NCBI RefSeq assembly: GCF_905147045.1
Contig: NC_065905.1
Coordinates: 5,518,001 to 5,582,000, forward strand
Direction: 5' to 3'
Length of the DNA stretch: 64,000 nucleotides
Source of the DNA: Nymphalis io
Lineage: Eukaryota > Arthropoda > Insecta > Lepidoptera > Nymphalidae
Shown here: one piece after another, positions 1 through 11,087 of the stretch
How the letters are laid out: every line of letters begins with the position of its first letter
How positions within the stretch are numbered: the first letter of the stretch is position 1
Program-made: the position numbers and the translations under genes
The notes under the pieces: generated by a model
Database searches by the model: none
Told to the model about the DNA's origin: nothing
What the model saw: the letters and a program-made list of their open reading frames with translations, nothing else

Positions 1-2641
1 ATGACTGCGCGCAGGACGATCTTCGAACAACACTAGCTACGCTGAACGATTCGCTCCAAGTTATATTTGTTAATGGAAACGCTTGTGACGCGACGCTCTC
101 ACCGTGACCCCTCTTTCACGATCAAGTTCAACGCAGATTGACGTTTTGACGTCACTGCGTAACCGATCCTCAATCATAACATGAAAATCTTTATTAACAT
201 TACTGCTCTCATCTGGGTCTTGCCGAAGTGTGTTGCGTTCATTGTATTGCGTTTAAGCATACCGTGAAAATTTATTCGTTAAATTGAAATGTACTTATAT
301 ATAATTTATAATATCCGATCCAGTTCATGAAATGCAGTTTTAACCGCGCATGCAATGCGGCGTGAGATGCAATATATAAGAAACAAACGATCGACAATAA
401 GAGAAAAAAACGATTTAAAATATCGACATACATATATTGAATAATAGATGTGACAATAATCATTATATTCAATTCGAAAGTGTTTTAAAAATAAAGTTCT
501 AATAAGACTTAGAAAGAAAATTATAAAAAAAAATTAATTAGATCATATTATTTACGCTAGAAATTAAATATTAGATTTGAAATTGTCACTAAGCTTGAAG
601 TTAATAATAAGTCGGTAGTGTTACAGATACGCATCTCGGAGATAAAGCAGAGACAGAGAGAGATGTTGGTCCAGGAGATGGTCTAGCAAAGAATAGAGTG
701 CTTATACAATTATAATATCTCCTAGAGCTAGTCCTTGAGCTTGGCTTTTCTATCAAATATTCTTTCGGTAGGACTTCAATAAATTGTTTGCAATATGCAG
801 AATTTAAATTTTAGATTTATTGATATTGGCATTGACTACTGCGAACTATCTAAATTAGGTTGTGCAGGCTATAACTTAACTGGTTGTACGTTCTAATACA
901 TATAAAATAAAATAAAAATAAAATACAGAGGCAAAAAAAAATATCAACATTTTTCGAATAAATTAACCATTACATCGGCCTTATCTCTCTTTCTGTCATT
1001 AGTCATTTGAAGGTTTTGAAGAAGACAAACCATTGTGTAACTATACACGTACAACTGCTGTACAGCGCTTAATAGCGAGTGAGTTAACGTTTACTAGTAC
1101 GGTAATAATTGTTTGAAAATGTGCATTTCAACCTCCACAACAAGGCTCACAATTTAATTCGATTCGTAGTCGTAGTCGAATGAAAATACGTTTCAATGTC
1201 GTTTTTTTTGTAGTTTGTGAGTTTTCACGTATATATGTATGTTATGCTCTAGTTTAGATCTGTTTGAAATCCGAATTTCGAACTAAATGATTCTATTTCC
1301 CACAACATCCGATTCGCGCTCTTGCAGGGGAAACACTTCGAAAAGATATTCGTCAGGCCTCTGGCCTCATGTAGGCTCCAGATATCTTCCGAACTCTTTC
1401 GGTGACACTCTCAATGCCATGTCAAGTTTTTCACAATTTGAAAAAAAAAAAAAGAAATGAATATAATATTTTTAACGTATGATTGTAGCGTATCTTGTAT
1501 CGTATTAAAATCAATACATACGAAAAACAATAAACAGATTATTATTTGAAAACTACGAAAATTCTATAGAAAAAATAATGATATTGGTAGTAAGTACAAC
1601 TTCATTCTTTTCTATATGGAATTTTTAATAAAAAGTTCCATGTAGGTCTGTGTGACGAATAAAAATAATGACTAATTGAATAAAACTCGTTATGTTAACA
1701 TGTTTTTATAAGAACAAGAATAAAAAATACTTTCTTGGGTTAAACCTATATCGATAGGTAGAAAACAAAGTTACAATCACTCGTAGTCGAACGTGGTTAC
1801 CAATGACATTGGTTTGGTGATATATTTTTAAACTTGTTTTTCAAAGAAGGCTGTTCAATCCAGTTATCTAATCTGAAACTCTGAAGATACAAGATAGGCA
1901 TATTAAACACTTAAATATTTTTAAGTTACTATTTCCTAGATACTGCTGTAGCGCGATTTTTGATGTTTTAAGTGTGCGTTATCATTCATTGCGTGTTTGT
2001 GCTTCTGTGTTTGCATGAATACAGATACACATGCATACGTAAGAGCCGGTGTGGAAGAGACTTTTTTTGTGTGTGTAAATGTTTTTATATGTTTTTGTTA
2101 TACATACGTATGTATGTTTGTTTGTTTGTTTAAAAGTGTATGTGTATGTGCGTGTTTATTAATTGTCACGTTTCTTTTTTTACTCATTTTAAGCAACTAA
2201 AAAAGTCAATCTATACAAAAAAAGAAAATTGAAGTGTCTGTCTATGATTTTAAAATAACTGCCTCTTTTTGAGTTAAGCTATTTGCAATTTAACAAAATC
2301 AAAACAATTACTTTATTTTTGTCTGTCTGTTTGTTGTGGGGGATGATCATTAAAACGGCTATATATATAACAAATCAAAATAATTGAATTATTATTTAAA
2401 ATAAATATACAATATCTTAGTCGTGGTGTCCAGATTCTTCGGAGTCGAGTGACCTTCTGCCATACACATTAGCATTCACGTTTCGTTTAAATTTGCGTTG
2501 TCGTTGTTCTCACGTCCTTTCGTCCGATTATTTTGTTTTTTTTTCCATTAAATTAATTATTACAATTTTACTTTGATAATGTTAAATACTTTGTGGCTTA
2601 AGGTTGCGATTATTGACTCGGTTGTAATTTGGTTCTATTAG
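1..2641. other. Left flank, no gene recognised
   Basis: AT-rich DNA with no supported coding exon. Positions 1-260 are somewhat richer in GC and CpG than their surroundings and hold one perfect TGACGTCA palindrome at 147-154, so a promoter or distal exon of a neighbouring gene is possible but unsupported. Positions 1300-1440 are a second GC-richer island followed by a run of 13 A, which looks like the 3' end of a small retroposed fragment that I cannot identify. Around 2030-2170 the DNA is TG/TTTG-rich simple sequence. Confidence 0.5.
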
Positions 2642-5600
2642 TTTTTTTTTTTTTTTTTTTTTATATTCGCCGGGAGGGCAAATGACTCTACTCCACCTGA
2701 TGGTAAGTGGTAGTAGAGTCCAAACGCGACGACGGCCAGTACAGACGGGAAAAACGTTCTGCACTAGCCGCCTTCGCCTTGCCGGCCCGCAAGATGCCTC
2801 TTCACGCCTCGTTTGAAGGAACCCGGGTTGTAAGAGGAGGGGAACACGTGAGCTGGTAAGGAATTCCATTTTTTGGAAGTGCGACAAAGAAAGGAGTTGC
2901 CAAATTTCTTTGTTCGCGATGGAATTGATGTCACAGTTAGGCGGTGACATCGAGAACCAGCTCGCGTGGACTTAAGAAGGAAAGGGGAAGCGGGAATTAG
3001 AGAGAATAATTCCTCAGAGCACTCGCCGTGATACAGTCGATAGAAAGCGCTCAGTGCTGCTATCTCACGACGCAATTGTAAAGGTTCAAGGGTGTTTGTG
3101 ACCTTTACGTCGCCAATAATGCGTACTGCACGTCGCTGCAACCGGTCCAAGGCCTCAAGTAGGTACTTAGCGGAGCCATCCCAAAGGTGCGAGCAATATT
3201 CCACGCAAGACCGTACCTGTGTTTTGTACAGCAAGCACAGTTGTTGTGGCGTGAAAAATCGCCGCACCTTGTTCAGAACTCCGAGTTTCCGTGAAGCTGT
3301 TTTTATAACAGCCTCGATGTAATCCTTTGGACTAAGGTCGCAGCGAACGTCAATCCCTAGCATGGCGATTTTGCTTTGCATCACCAGCGGAGTACCACAG
3401 AGGGAGGGAAGAGGGGAAAATGTTGACTTTTTCGCCGTGAGAGCGCATACCTGTGTTTTCTTGGCATTAAACTCAACAAGATTATCAGAGCCCCATTTGG
3501 CGATGAGCTCTAACGTCCTATCGAGTTCAATGACAAGATTCTCCCGCCTCTCCTCAGTTTCCGCCCGCCCAGCCACTGCGCGTCCGTGGTATCCACCATG
3601 CACTGTACTATCGTCTGCATAGCAATGTATGTTCCCAAGGGAGAGCATATCATTGATATGCAAAAGAAAGAGTGTAGGAGATAGCACAGATCCCTGGGGG
3701 ACGCCAGCATTCACTACATAGAATTGTGAAGCGCAACCATCTACTAAAACACGAAGGCTACGTTTGTGTAGGAAGCTGGCAATCCAGGTGCATAGCTGAG
3801 CAGGCAGACCATATGCCGGTAGCTTGGAGAGAAGACTTCTGTGCCAGACCCTGTCGAAAGCCTTGGAGATATCGAGGCTGACAGCCAACGATTCTCCATG
3901 CTTGTCGATAGCTTCACCCCAGAGGTGTGTTACGTACGCTAGAAGATCACCTGTGGACCGTTTTGGTCGAAACCCGTACTAACGATCATTAATTAGACAG
4001 TGATCTTCTAGGTAATGGATCAGTTGGTTGTTTAAAATCCGTTCCATCACCTTACAAAGTACTGAGGTGATAGCTATTGGCCGATAATTCGCCGGGTCAG
4101 ACCGATCCCCTTTTTTGGGAACCGCTTGCACATTAGCTCTTCTCCAAGTCTCCGGCACACTTCCCGAAGAGAGAGAAAGTTGGAACAGGCGCGTTAACAC
4201 AGGAGACAGCTCCGCTGCGCACTTCTTCAGCACTATGGCTGGTATTCCATCGGGACCGCTAGCTTTTCGTACATCAAGTGATTGCAGCTCCGCACGCACA
4301 TCACGTTGCCTGATTTTGATGTCAGGCATCGTATGGCCACATTCAGGTATTGTAGGTGGCAGTGCACTACAATCATCGATGACGGAATTGTCGGCAAAGA
4401 GTTTAGCCAGGAGATCAGCTTGCTCTTGCGGACTGTGAGCTAGCGATCCGTCCGGATTTCTGAGCGGTGGCAGCGAAGGTTGGCAGAAATTGTTTTGCAC
4501 AGACTTGGTCAGACGCCAGAAGCTACGGGAGCCCCTAGGATGCGACACAAGGTCATGACCAATCTGTACAATGCGCTGTGCATCCGCTCTCGTGTATGCC
4601 TGTCTACAGGACTTGGAATTTTTATTATAGTTTGCTTTCAGTGAGTCAATGTTAGATGCCCCGCTAATACAGCCGTTGATCCACTTGCGATATGCCGCCT
4701 GCTTAGATGATACAGCATCGGCACATTCACGAGTGAACCAACGGTTACGCGTACTCCTACTGACGAGATCTAAACTAGGAATGTAGTATTCCATTCCCAG
4801 CATGATCTCGCCAGCAACAGCAGCGGCACTAGCTGACGGGTCATTCCCACTGAAGCAACGTTCCTTCCAAGGGACCGACGCATAGTAATCGCGCATACCG
4901 TCCCAATCCGCCGACTTATAGTGCCAAACGCGACGTTTGCATACCGCTAGTGGCGGCAGCTTGGCCTGTGGCACTCTGGTAGAAATAAGGCTGTGATCCG
5001 AAGAGCCAAGAGGAGCCTGAACCACAACCTGATATTCCACCGGGTGAGAAGTCAGCAGAAGGTCCAGTAGAGAAGGTGCTTGCCCATCAATGTCTGGGAT
5101 CCTGGTGGGCTGATCAACCAGTTGGGTCAAGTCATGTGTGAGAGCAAAAGCATGAGCAGTCCTTCCAGCATGGTCAGTTTTGAGGGATTTCAACCAGGAT
5201 TCGTGGTGAGCATTAAAATCTCCCAAAAACACCAATTCCGCGTTAGGAAATTGCTCTTGCGCAGCATCTGCCACCCGACTAAGATGGTCAAATAATCGGC
5301 TTGTCTCCAAGTCACCATTGTGGGATCTGTAGAGGCACACGTAGACTCGGCTCTGACGAACCAGGTCTACACGTACCACCAACAAGGAGAAGGAGGGGTC
5401 CTCCAAGCAGCGCAGTCGGTGACAGCAAACATCCGTCCTGACGAACAAGCATACTCCGGCTTTCGCTTTGAAGGATTCTTCAAGCGTGTAGCCGGAATAA
5501 TTAAGGTAGCTGGTATCGGCAGGACGGAGTATTTGTGTCTCCGTGAGAAACAACATTGCTGGCCGTGCTGTCTCGAGATGGTGGTGGACAGCGTTGAGGT

Positions 5601-6208
5601 TAGCGTGGAGTCCTCGGATGTTAGAGAACTCGACCTCAAACAGCGTGGGTATGGTGGGGGTGTGCACCGCTGAACGACCGTTATTTCTTATTTGTGCTAC
5701 CATTGGAAAAATTAGGAAAAGAGACGTGAGGCGAGCGACGTATTGCCACGATAGGGATGGGCAAAGTATGGAGGCGTGTTTTCCCAAATGTTTGCCAAAA
5801 AGGAAAATATACTGATCCGCCGGACGGAAGGGCCCCCGAACCCCCCCGGAAGTGGCCGCCGGGACCCCACCTTCCGGTCACCAACCGGCACGACGGTCCA
5901 CCCCGAGATTATGCGTGGCCTGGTGGGGCAGCCTCGAGAGCTGGTTAGGCACGCTCGGGCCCCTGTACTATGCCACGGGCGGCCAGCGGAACAGCCGTTT
6001 CTTCGGGTCTCCCTGTCCGGCAGGTCAATACAGTTTCCCCCGGCATTGGTTCAACAGCCGTCTCCACTGGACCAACACCCATCGCGGCAATACTCGCTCG
6101 GGCACTGGCTGTACGCTGGCTGACCTCGAAACGCGGCTGCAAGCCACTTCACGAGTTTTTCACCATGCGTACGGTGGTAACAAGCCAGGCGGATGTTAGC
6201 ATCCTACC
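2642..6208 (-). mobile_element. CR1/Jockey-group non-LTR retrotransposon (LINE)
   Basis: A poly(T) run at 2642-2662 is the poly(A) tail of a minus-strand element. Upstream of it on the minus strand lies a long reading frame with an apurinic-type endonuclease followed by reverse transcriptase, then a GC-rich leader at about 5790-6208. The leader has only a short minus-strand open frame (5945-6142) and no recognisable nucleic-acid-binding ORF1, so the copy may be 5' truncated. The 5' edge near 6208 is inferred from the change in base composition; I found no target-site duplication. The RT motifs and the C-terminal extension resemble CR1/Jockey-type elements; the exact clade is inferred. A 3'-end fragment of the same family lies at 61595-61655. 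Confidence 0.88.
2764..5703 (-). pseudogene. LINE ORF2 (endonuclease-reverse transcriptase) with one premature stop
   Basis: This frame runs 980 codons from the first ATG at 5703 to the terminal TAG at 2764-2766. It is broken only by a TAG at 3979-3981 (codon 575). The endonuclease shows NIRGL (about residues 28-32), the TET motif, GDFN (161-164) and SSDHS (234-238). RT then begins around residue 472 with VPKKGDRSDPANYRP near 528. Past the stop come DISKAFDRVWH, GVPQGSVLSPTLF and the catalytic YADD at 3610-3621. The stop falls between RT motifs, just before the tyrosine of a YGFRP segment, so the product would lack the polymerase active site. Both halves are in the same frame with no frameshift. 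One substitution therefore separates this copy from an open frame, which suggests recent insertion or a sequencing error. The frame is also open upstream of 5703 to about 5787 without an ATG. Confidence 0.9.
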
Positions 6209-6215
6209 ACCAGAA

Positions 6216-6283
6216 AACTTTTTAAGTATTATATTTGTTTGTTGTATTTGAAAGTTTTAACTTTTTAAGTATTATATTTGTTT
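6216..6283. repeat. 25-bp direct duplication beside the LINE 5' edge
   Basis: The same 25-bp AT-rich segment occurs at 6216-6240 and 6259-6283 without mismatch, with a 43-bp period. It lies just outside the inferred 5' edge of the LINE. It is not the target-site duplication of that LINE, because no third copy flanks the poly(A) end near 2642. Confidence 0.75.
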
Positions 6284-6494
6284 TGAATTTTATAGATCAT
6301 TGCCTTTATTTTTAAGCTTACCTATTACTTAGTTGTAGGGTAATATAGCAAGTTTGTAATAATTTGTTTAGTTTTTTCCTTATTGATAGTTTAATTAGAT
6401 AAGAAGGTTTGTAATTTTTTTCTTTTACTTGCTCCTGCTGAAATCAAGCTAAAGATATCGTTGTCTAGCAAATGGAAATACTTCACTTAATATA

Positions 6495-6844
6495 ATAATG
6501 TCCTCCAGACCGATTTCGGCCAAGATGGCCAATCTCAAGAGAGATTAGCCAACTACGCACGAGATATTATAGTGCACAAGAATGTGCGCAAACACAGGTG
6601 CACTCTCTATTCCCTAACTCTTATGCCAATGGGACGGCAATCCGACACGACCGGAAGGAGTTCAGGCGCAAGAATAAAGGCTTTACGTGCTTCCGGCAGT
6701 GAAGACATTTCCAACTTCCAGACTCCGGGCTGCTACTGAGAATTTTCTGACAGAAAAAACCCAATAACTTTTTCATTGGCCCGACCTGGGAATTCAACCC
6801 ATGTCCTCCGGATCCTTACATCAAGCACTAGACTAACGAGGCAG
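6495..6844 (-). repeat. SINE family C, full copy with target-site duplication
   Basis: On the minus strand the head at 6844 is tRNA-like, with an A-box-like stretch (GTTAGTCTAGTGC) and a B-box-like GGGTTGAATTCCC. The body follows and the tail ends in ATT-type repeats. The 12-bp sequence TCACTTAATATA flanks it on both sides (6483-6494 and 6845-6856), which marks a complete target-primed insertion. Related copies lie at 21925-22078, 28110-28300, 32013-32275 and 42705-43028, with fragments near 22376, 39120-39210 and 50150-50265. Confidence 0.85.
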
Positions 6845-6957
6845 TCACTTAATATAGTATATATAAGGAGGCATTACAATAATTCAGTATATCCATTTTT
6901 CTTCAATTATTAGAATAATAATATATATAGGCCTCTGCATCTTTGACAGATGATTTA

Positions 6958-7675
6958 AGCAGCATCGCGAAGGCACTTGCGTTCATGACTGAAGAGACCA
7001 ATGCGAGAGAGGATCCTTCGGCCGCACTCCCGACAAGTGTATGCGCCCCCAGATGGGCGGGGGTTTGAAGTCCGCTCATGACGCTTAGTGCGTTTTTCTT
7101 TTAATAATTCAAACCAGGCATCGTCATGCTTTGATTGACTTTCGTAAATAAGGCGTCGCCACTTGGCACGGTCCTCAGCCAGTTCCTCCCATCGGTTGCT
7201 AGGGATGTTAAACGCAACCATATCACGCTTAGCGCAATCTTTGTAACGGAACATAGGCCGCCCAACAGACCTTTTCGCATCCGCAACCTCTCCCAGTAGT
7301 ATTTTATACGTATTCAATGCACGTGTCCTAGCCACCGTAACTGTTTTTTTAGAATGGCCGTGATGCTAGGCAGCTGTGCCCCGCCTAGAACAGACTTGTT
7401 TGTCACGCGATCCTGCCATGTGATGCCCAGAATGTTCCGAAGACAGCGCAAGTGAAATGTGTTCAGTCGGCGTTCTTGTTTTGCGTACGTTGTCTATGTT
7501 TCTGCTGCATACAAGAGTGTGCTTAGGACACATGATTGGTAAACAAGCATTTTCGTTTTAACCGTAAGGTGTCTGTTATCCCAAGCCCTTGTACAGAGCC
7601 TCCCGAACGTAGAGGCTGCTTTTCCGATGCGGGAGTCGATCTGCATCAAGCGAGAGATTGCTCGACAATAGTGGA
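6958..7675 (-). pseudogene. RTE/BovB-like LINE, C-terminal remnant
   Basis: Minus-strand conceptual translation gives a typical RTE-type tail. It has a stretch beginning DSRIGKAASTFGRL, then LLYAAET, LRNILGITWQDRV and LRWLGHVH, then GEVADAKRSVGRP and RYKDCAKRDM. It ends in a CxxC...HxxxC finger (YTCRECGRRILSRIGLFSHE) before TAA at 6955-6957. It is dead: a TAG at 7494-7496 replaces the usual Trp after YAAET, and frame changes occur near 7319 and 7650. The endonuclease and the RT core are absent, so this is a 5'-truncated copy. It is unrelated in sequence to the LINE at 2642-6208. Confidence 0.8.
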
Positions 7676-7689
7676 CTTTGTGATGACAA

Positions 7690-9680
7690 AATTTTACATA
7701 ATTACAATTGAATTGAATAATATACGTTAATTAATATTCCATTATATTATAACTAATCTTCGCTCTCGGTTTTCCCGCGTATGAGAGATGTTAAGTGTCA
7801 TATGTCCTTTCCTTTTTTAGTAGTTAAGACGTCAAAGCGTAACAAACAAAGAAATCAATACTTGAATTTTTGGCGTTTATCATATTAGTAAGGATTAAAT
7901 AAATGATAATATCGACTTCAAACTAATTACATTCGACGCGTAATGAACTTAAGTTAACTTTACACGAAATTTGATTTAGGTATTTTAATTTACAAAGACT
8001 TATGTTGTCTACGTAAGAAACTTAAATAGGAAAATCTATTCTATTTCTAGGTAGAATATTTCGCTACCGGAACTTATATTTTATCTGACACAGTATATAT
8101 TACTAAAACAATATTAATTTGATTTGTTCGGACACGTGAATTAAAACAAATCGATGTTAATGAGAAATGACTGTATTATATACGAGCTGTCAAAAAATGT
8201 TTTTGGTGGGTGTTATGACTAACATTTTTTTTATTTAATTAATAAAGTTACGTCTGATTTATTTATGAATATAAAGTTGTACTTTTATAAAATGGTTACC
8301 ACATGACAAAATTAAAAATTATAACAATATATAAAAAGAAGATTAACAGCCGTGTTGAAAAGAAGAATATCATTAATTAGTATATATTTTTACGGTAATT
8401 TTGTTTTAATTTTTTACATTTTATTCACTCATAATTCAAGTTTTATAAAGTTAATTATCTTGATATGTAAGTTGATGTAAGATATCCTGCTGAAAAAAAG
8501 TGTATCGAACTAAAAAAAATTCTTCCATCATAAAAAAAAACATATAAATGTGCGACATTGTAACCGGTCAAAGAGCTTCCAAGTCTTTCAATGTATAACA
8601 AATATGAATTTTTATGTAAATAAATAAATATTGAGATTAATAATATAGTACTATATTTTAATATGATTTAAAAAATTAAAAGTTAATTTATATAATTAAT
8701 TCTCAATGAAACATATATGAAAATCTTGTCTATACAAATTATTAATGTTTATGTATATCCTTCGCGTATAATTCATCCGATTGATTTAAAACTGTGTACA
8801 AAGAACCATCTATCATCGTTCAATAAAGGTCAAATAAAAAATTCAATCTAAAATAATTATTCGAAATTTATTATTATTAAAAAAAGTAAAAATAACTTTT
8901 TCAATATATTTGTAGTTATGTAGTATCATGCGTTTATATATATAATCATGGTGCTATAATAAAAATGTGACACCTGACCAGTCAAAAAATCTCGCTTTTA
9001 TGGCAAACTGTCAAAACTACTTCATAACTTGTTATGTATGTTATATATATACATAAATATATATGTTATATGTAGCTATATTTTATTATTACATAATAAA
9101 GCTGCAAAGTAGTTAAAAATAAGTGTCCTTTATGAAGTTGTTTTAAAATAAATTTAAACTTTTGTTGTAATTTATTTTAGTACAAATAAATTTTACAAAA
9201 GGTTATTAAATCTCTATATTTTTATATTCAACAAAATAAGTTTTATTTTAATGACGTAAAATATAATCTTATGAGAAAAACAATGGTTTAAATGGATAAG
9301 CTTTAAATGAGTAATAATTAGGGATAACATTATTTGTTTCTTTATGTAAGTTTCCTTTATTTGTATTGAAAAATTAATATTAATTAGCGAAACTGCATGT
9401 AATTCTTCACTAACAATAATTATAAAGATGAAATAAACTTTTATTATATTATATAAACTTATTTTTATACTAAGTGTACAGACTTTCTAAGAGTTTGACT
9501 CGTTTGGAATTCGGTTTCACAATCATAATATTTGAGTTTTTTCTTATTCGTTATCTACATACATAGATAGGTAGATAAGTGTTACCTTAACTATAACTAT
9601 TTATAATATTACAAATATGTACTAATTACTGTTAACGTCTAAAAATACTCAGGTAAGCTAAAACATATTAAAACTAACTA
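7690..9680. other. AT-rich spacer downstream of gene A
   Basis: Very AT-rich DNA with short open frames only. I see no repeat family, exon or RNA gene here. Confidence 0.5.
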
Positions 9681-9682
9681 AA

Positions 9683-9692
9683 TTTATTTATT
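9683..9692 (-). terminator. Poly(A) signal of gene A
   Basis: On the minus strand this reads AATAAATAAA, two overlapping AATAAA hexamers about 35 nt after the TAG stop of gene A. Cleavage would be expected 10-30 nt further on. It is the nearest match to the stop codon. Confidence 0.65.
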
Positions 9693-9723
9693 TAAAAAAT
9701 ATATCTAGTTTTCTGTTTTCTAA

Positions 9724-11087
9724 CTATATTGGAATTCCCCAATCTTCTTTTATCATATCAGCTGCATGTTCTGCTATCATCATAGTTGGTGCATTTGTGT
9801 GACCCGCTGGGACGTGAGGCATAATACTAGCATCGACTACTCTTAACCCCCTGATTCCGTGTACTCTTAAACGGGAATCTACCACAGCTTCTGGGTCGTG
9901 ACTCGGTCCCATTTTTGCAGTGCAGCAGTGATGGTATATTGTGTTTGTTATTGTTTTCATTGCACATATCCAATAAGGGTCTGAATCGAATCTGTGATGT
10001 GCACATCGCGGTATTGGAATATCGTGCAATTTGCTTCCAAATTTTTGAAAAGCCTTAGTTTTAGACAGCTGTATGGTTTTTCTTATTCCATACAGTATGA
10101 TCTCTTCATCGTGACCTCCGTCTGTGAAATAATTAGCATATATTATAGGTTTCTCGAATGGATTTTTATTTCTCAGAGCTATTCGGCCTCTCGATTCAGG
10201 AAGTAGCAACATAGGAAACACCATCCAAGTATGTCTGTCGTGTATGGGCTTATAAACTGCGTCATATATATCTTCGTCTATAGAAAATGCATATTTATAT
10301 GCTGACTGAGAAACTAAAGAACCACCAACAAAAATTAGCTCCAAGTCAGGGTAGCCGTCATCATTTTTTTTGTCCTGGGTATCAATAAATGCTAGAGCTT
10401 CTGTTCCTGTTGGTGCTGTTAGAGGACCTGTATGTTGCGAGAAGTAATTAATAACATTGTTGAGAGTAGCTATCTTTTCAAACCTAATTGAATCAGTACT
10501 ATTAATAAGGAAAGTAAGGCCACCTAATGCCCAATGATCTTGGAGGTTGTATCCCACCGGGAGATCGATAAATGTTGTAATGTTTTTCTCTGTTAAGTGG
10601 TATCTAGGTCCAATTCCACTTAACATCAAAAGTTGTGGTGAATTAATAGCACCTGCTGATAAAATAACTTCTCTTTTTGCTTTTATACGATGCTTTTTTC
10701 CACCTTTTTCAAATTCTACACCATAGGCTTGCTTTTTCCAAGGGTTTATAAGTATTTTTGTAACCATTGCGTTCTTGACGATGTGAAAGTTTTCACGGTA
10801 TTTGATCGGGTGAAGAAATGCCCGGCTTGCGCTCATTCTTGTACCATTTTTCATCGTGAATTGTATGTAAGAATATCCAATCTGTTTTTCTCCATTGTAG
10901 TCGACAATCTTGCCCCCGGTTTCTACTCCTGCCTGCAAAAATGCGTCAGATAGTGGTGTTCGCCAATTCGAGTTCTGTATATTAATCGGACCTTTTGTTG
11001 AATGATATTTAGTGTCCTTAGCCAATTCTTCAATTTGCATGTTTTCTGACTTCTTAAAATATTTCAGCACGCTATTATAATCCCAAC
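9724..11087 (-). CDS. Gene A, last exon (substrate and catalytic domain)
   Basis: 1364 nt. The acceptor is TTTACAG, and the exon completes the split Gly to give GWDYNSVLKYF. It encodes 453 further residues, including signature 2 and the C-terminal catalytic region, and ends IKEDWGIPI and TAG. It is fully open with no frameshift, so the gene shows no sign of decay. Confidence 0.96.

Noticed and set aside
1997..2200. 67-codon Cys/Val-rich frame
   Set aside because: It is produced by TG/TTTG-rich simple sequence.
5776..6199. Long plus-strand frames over 5750-6200
   Set aside because: They are antisense to the GC-rich LINE leader and overlap each other in all frames, an effect of the low stop frequency in GC-rich DNA.
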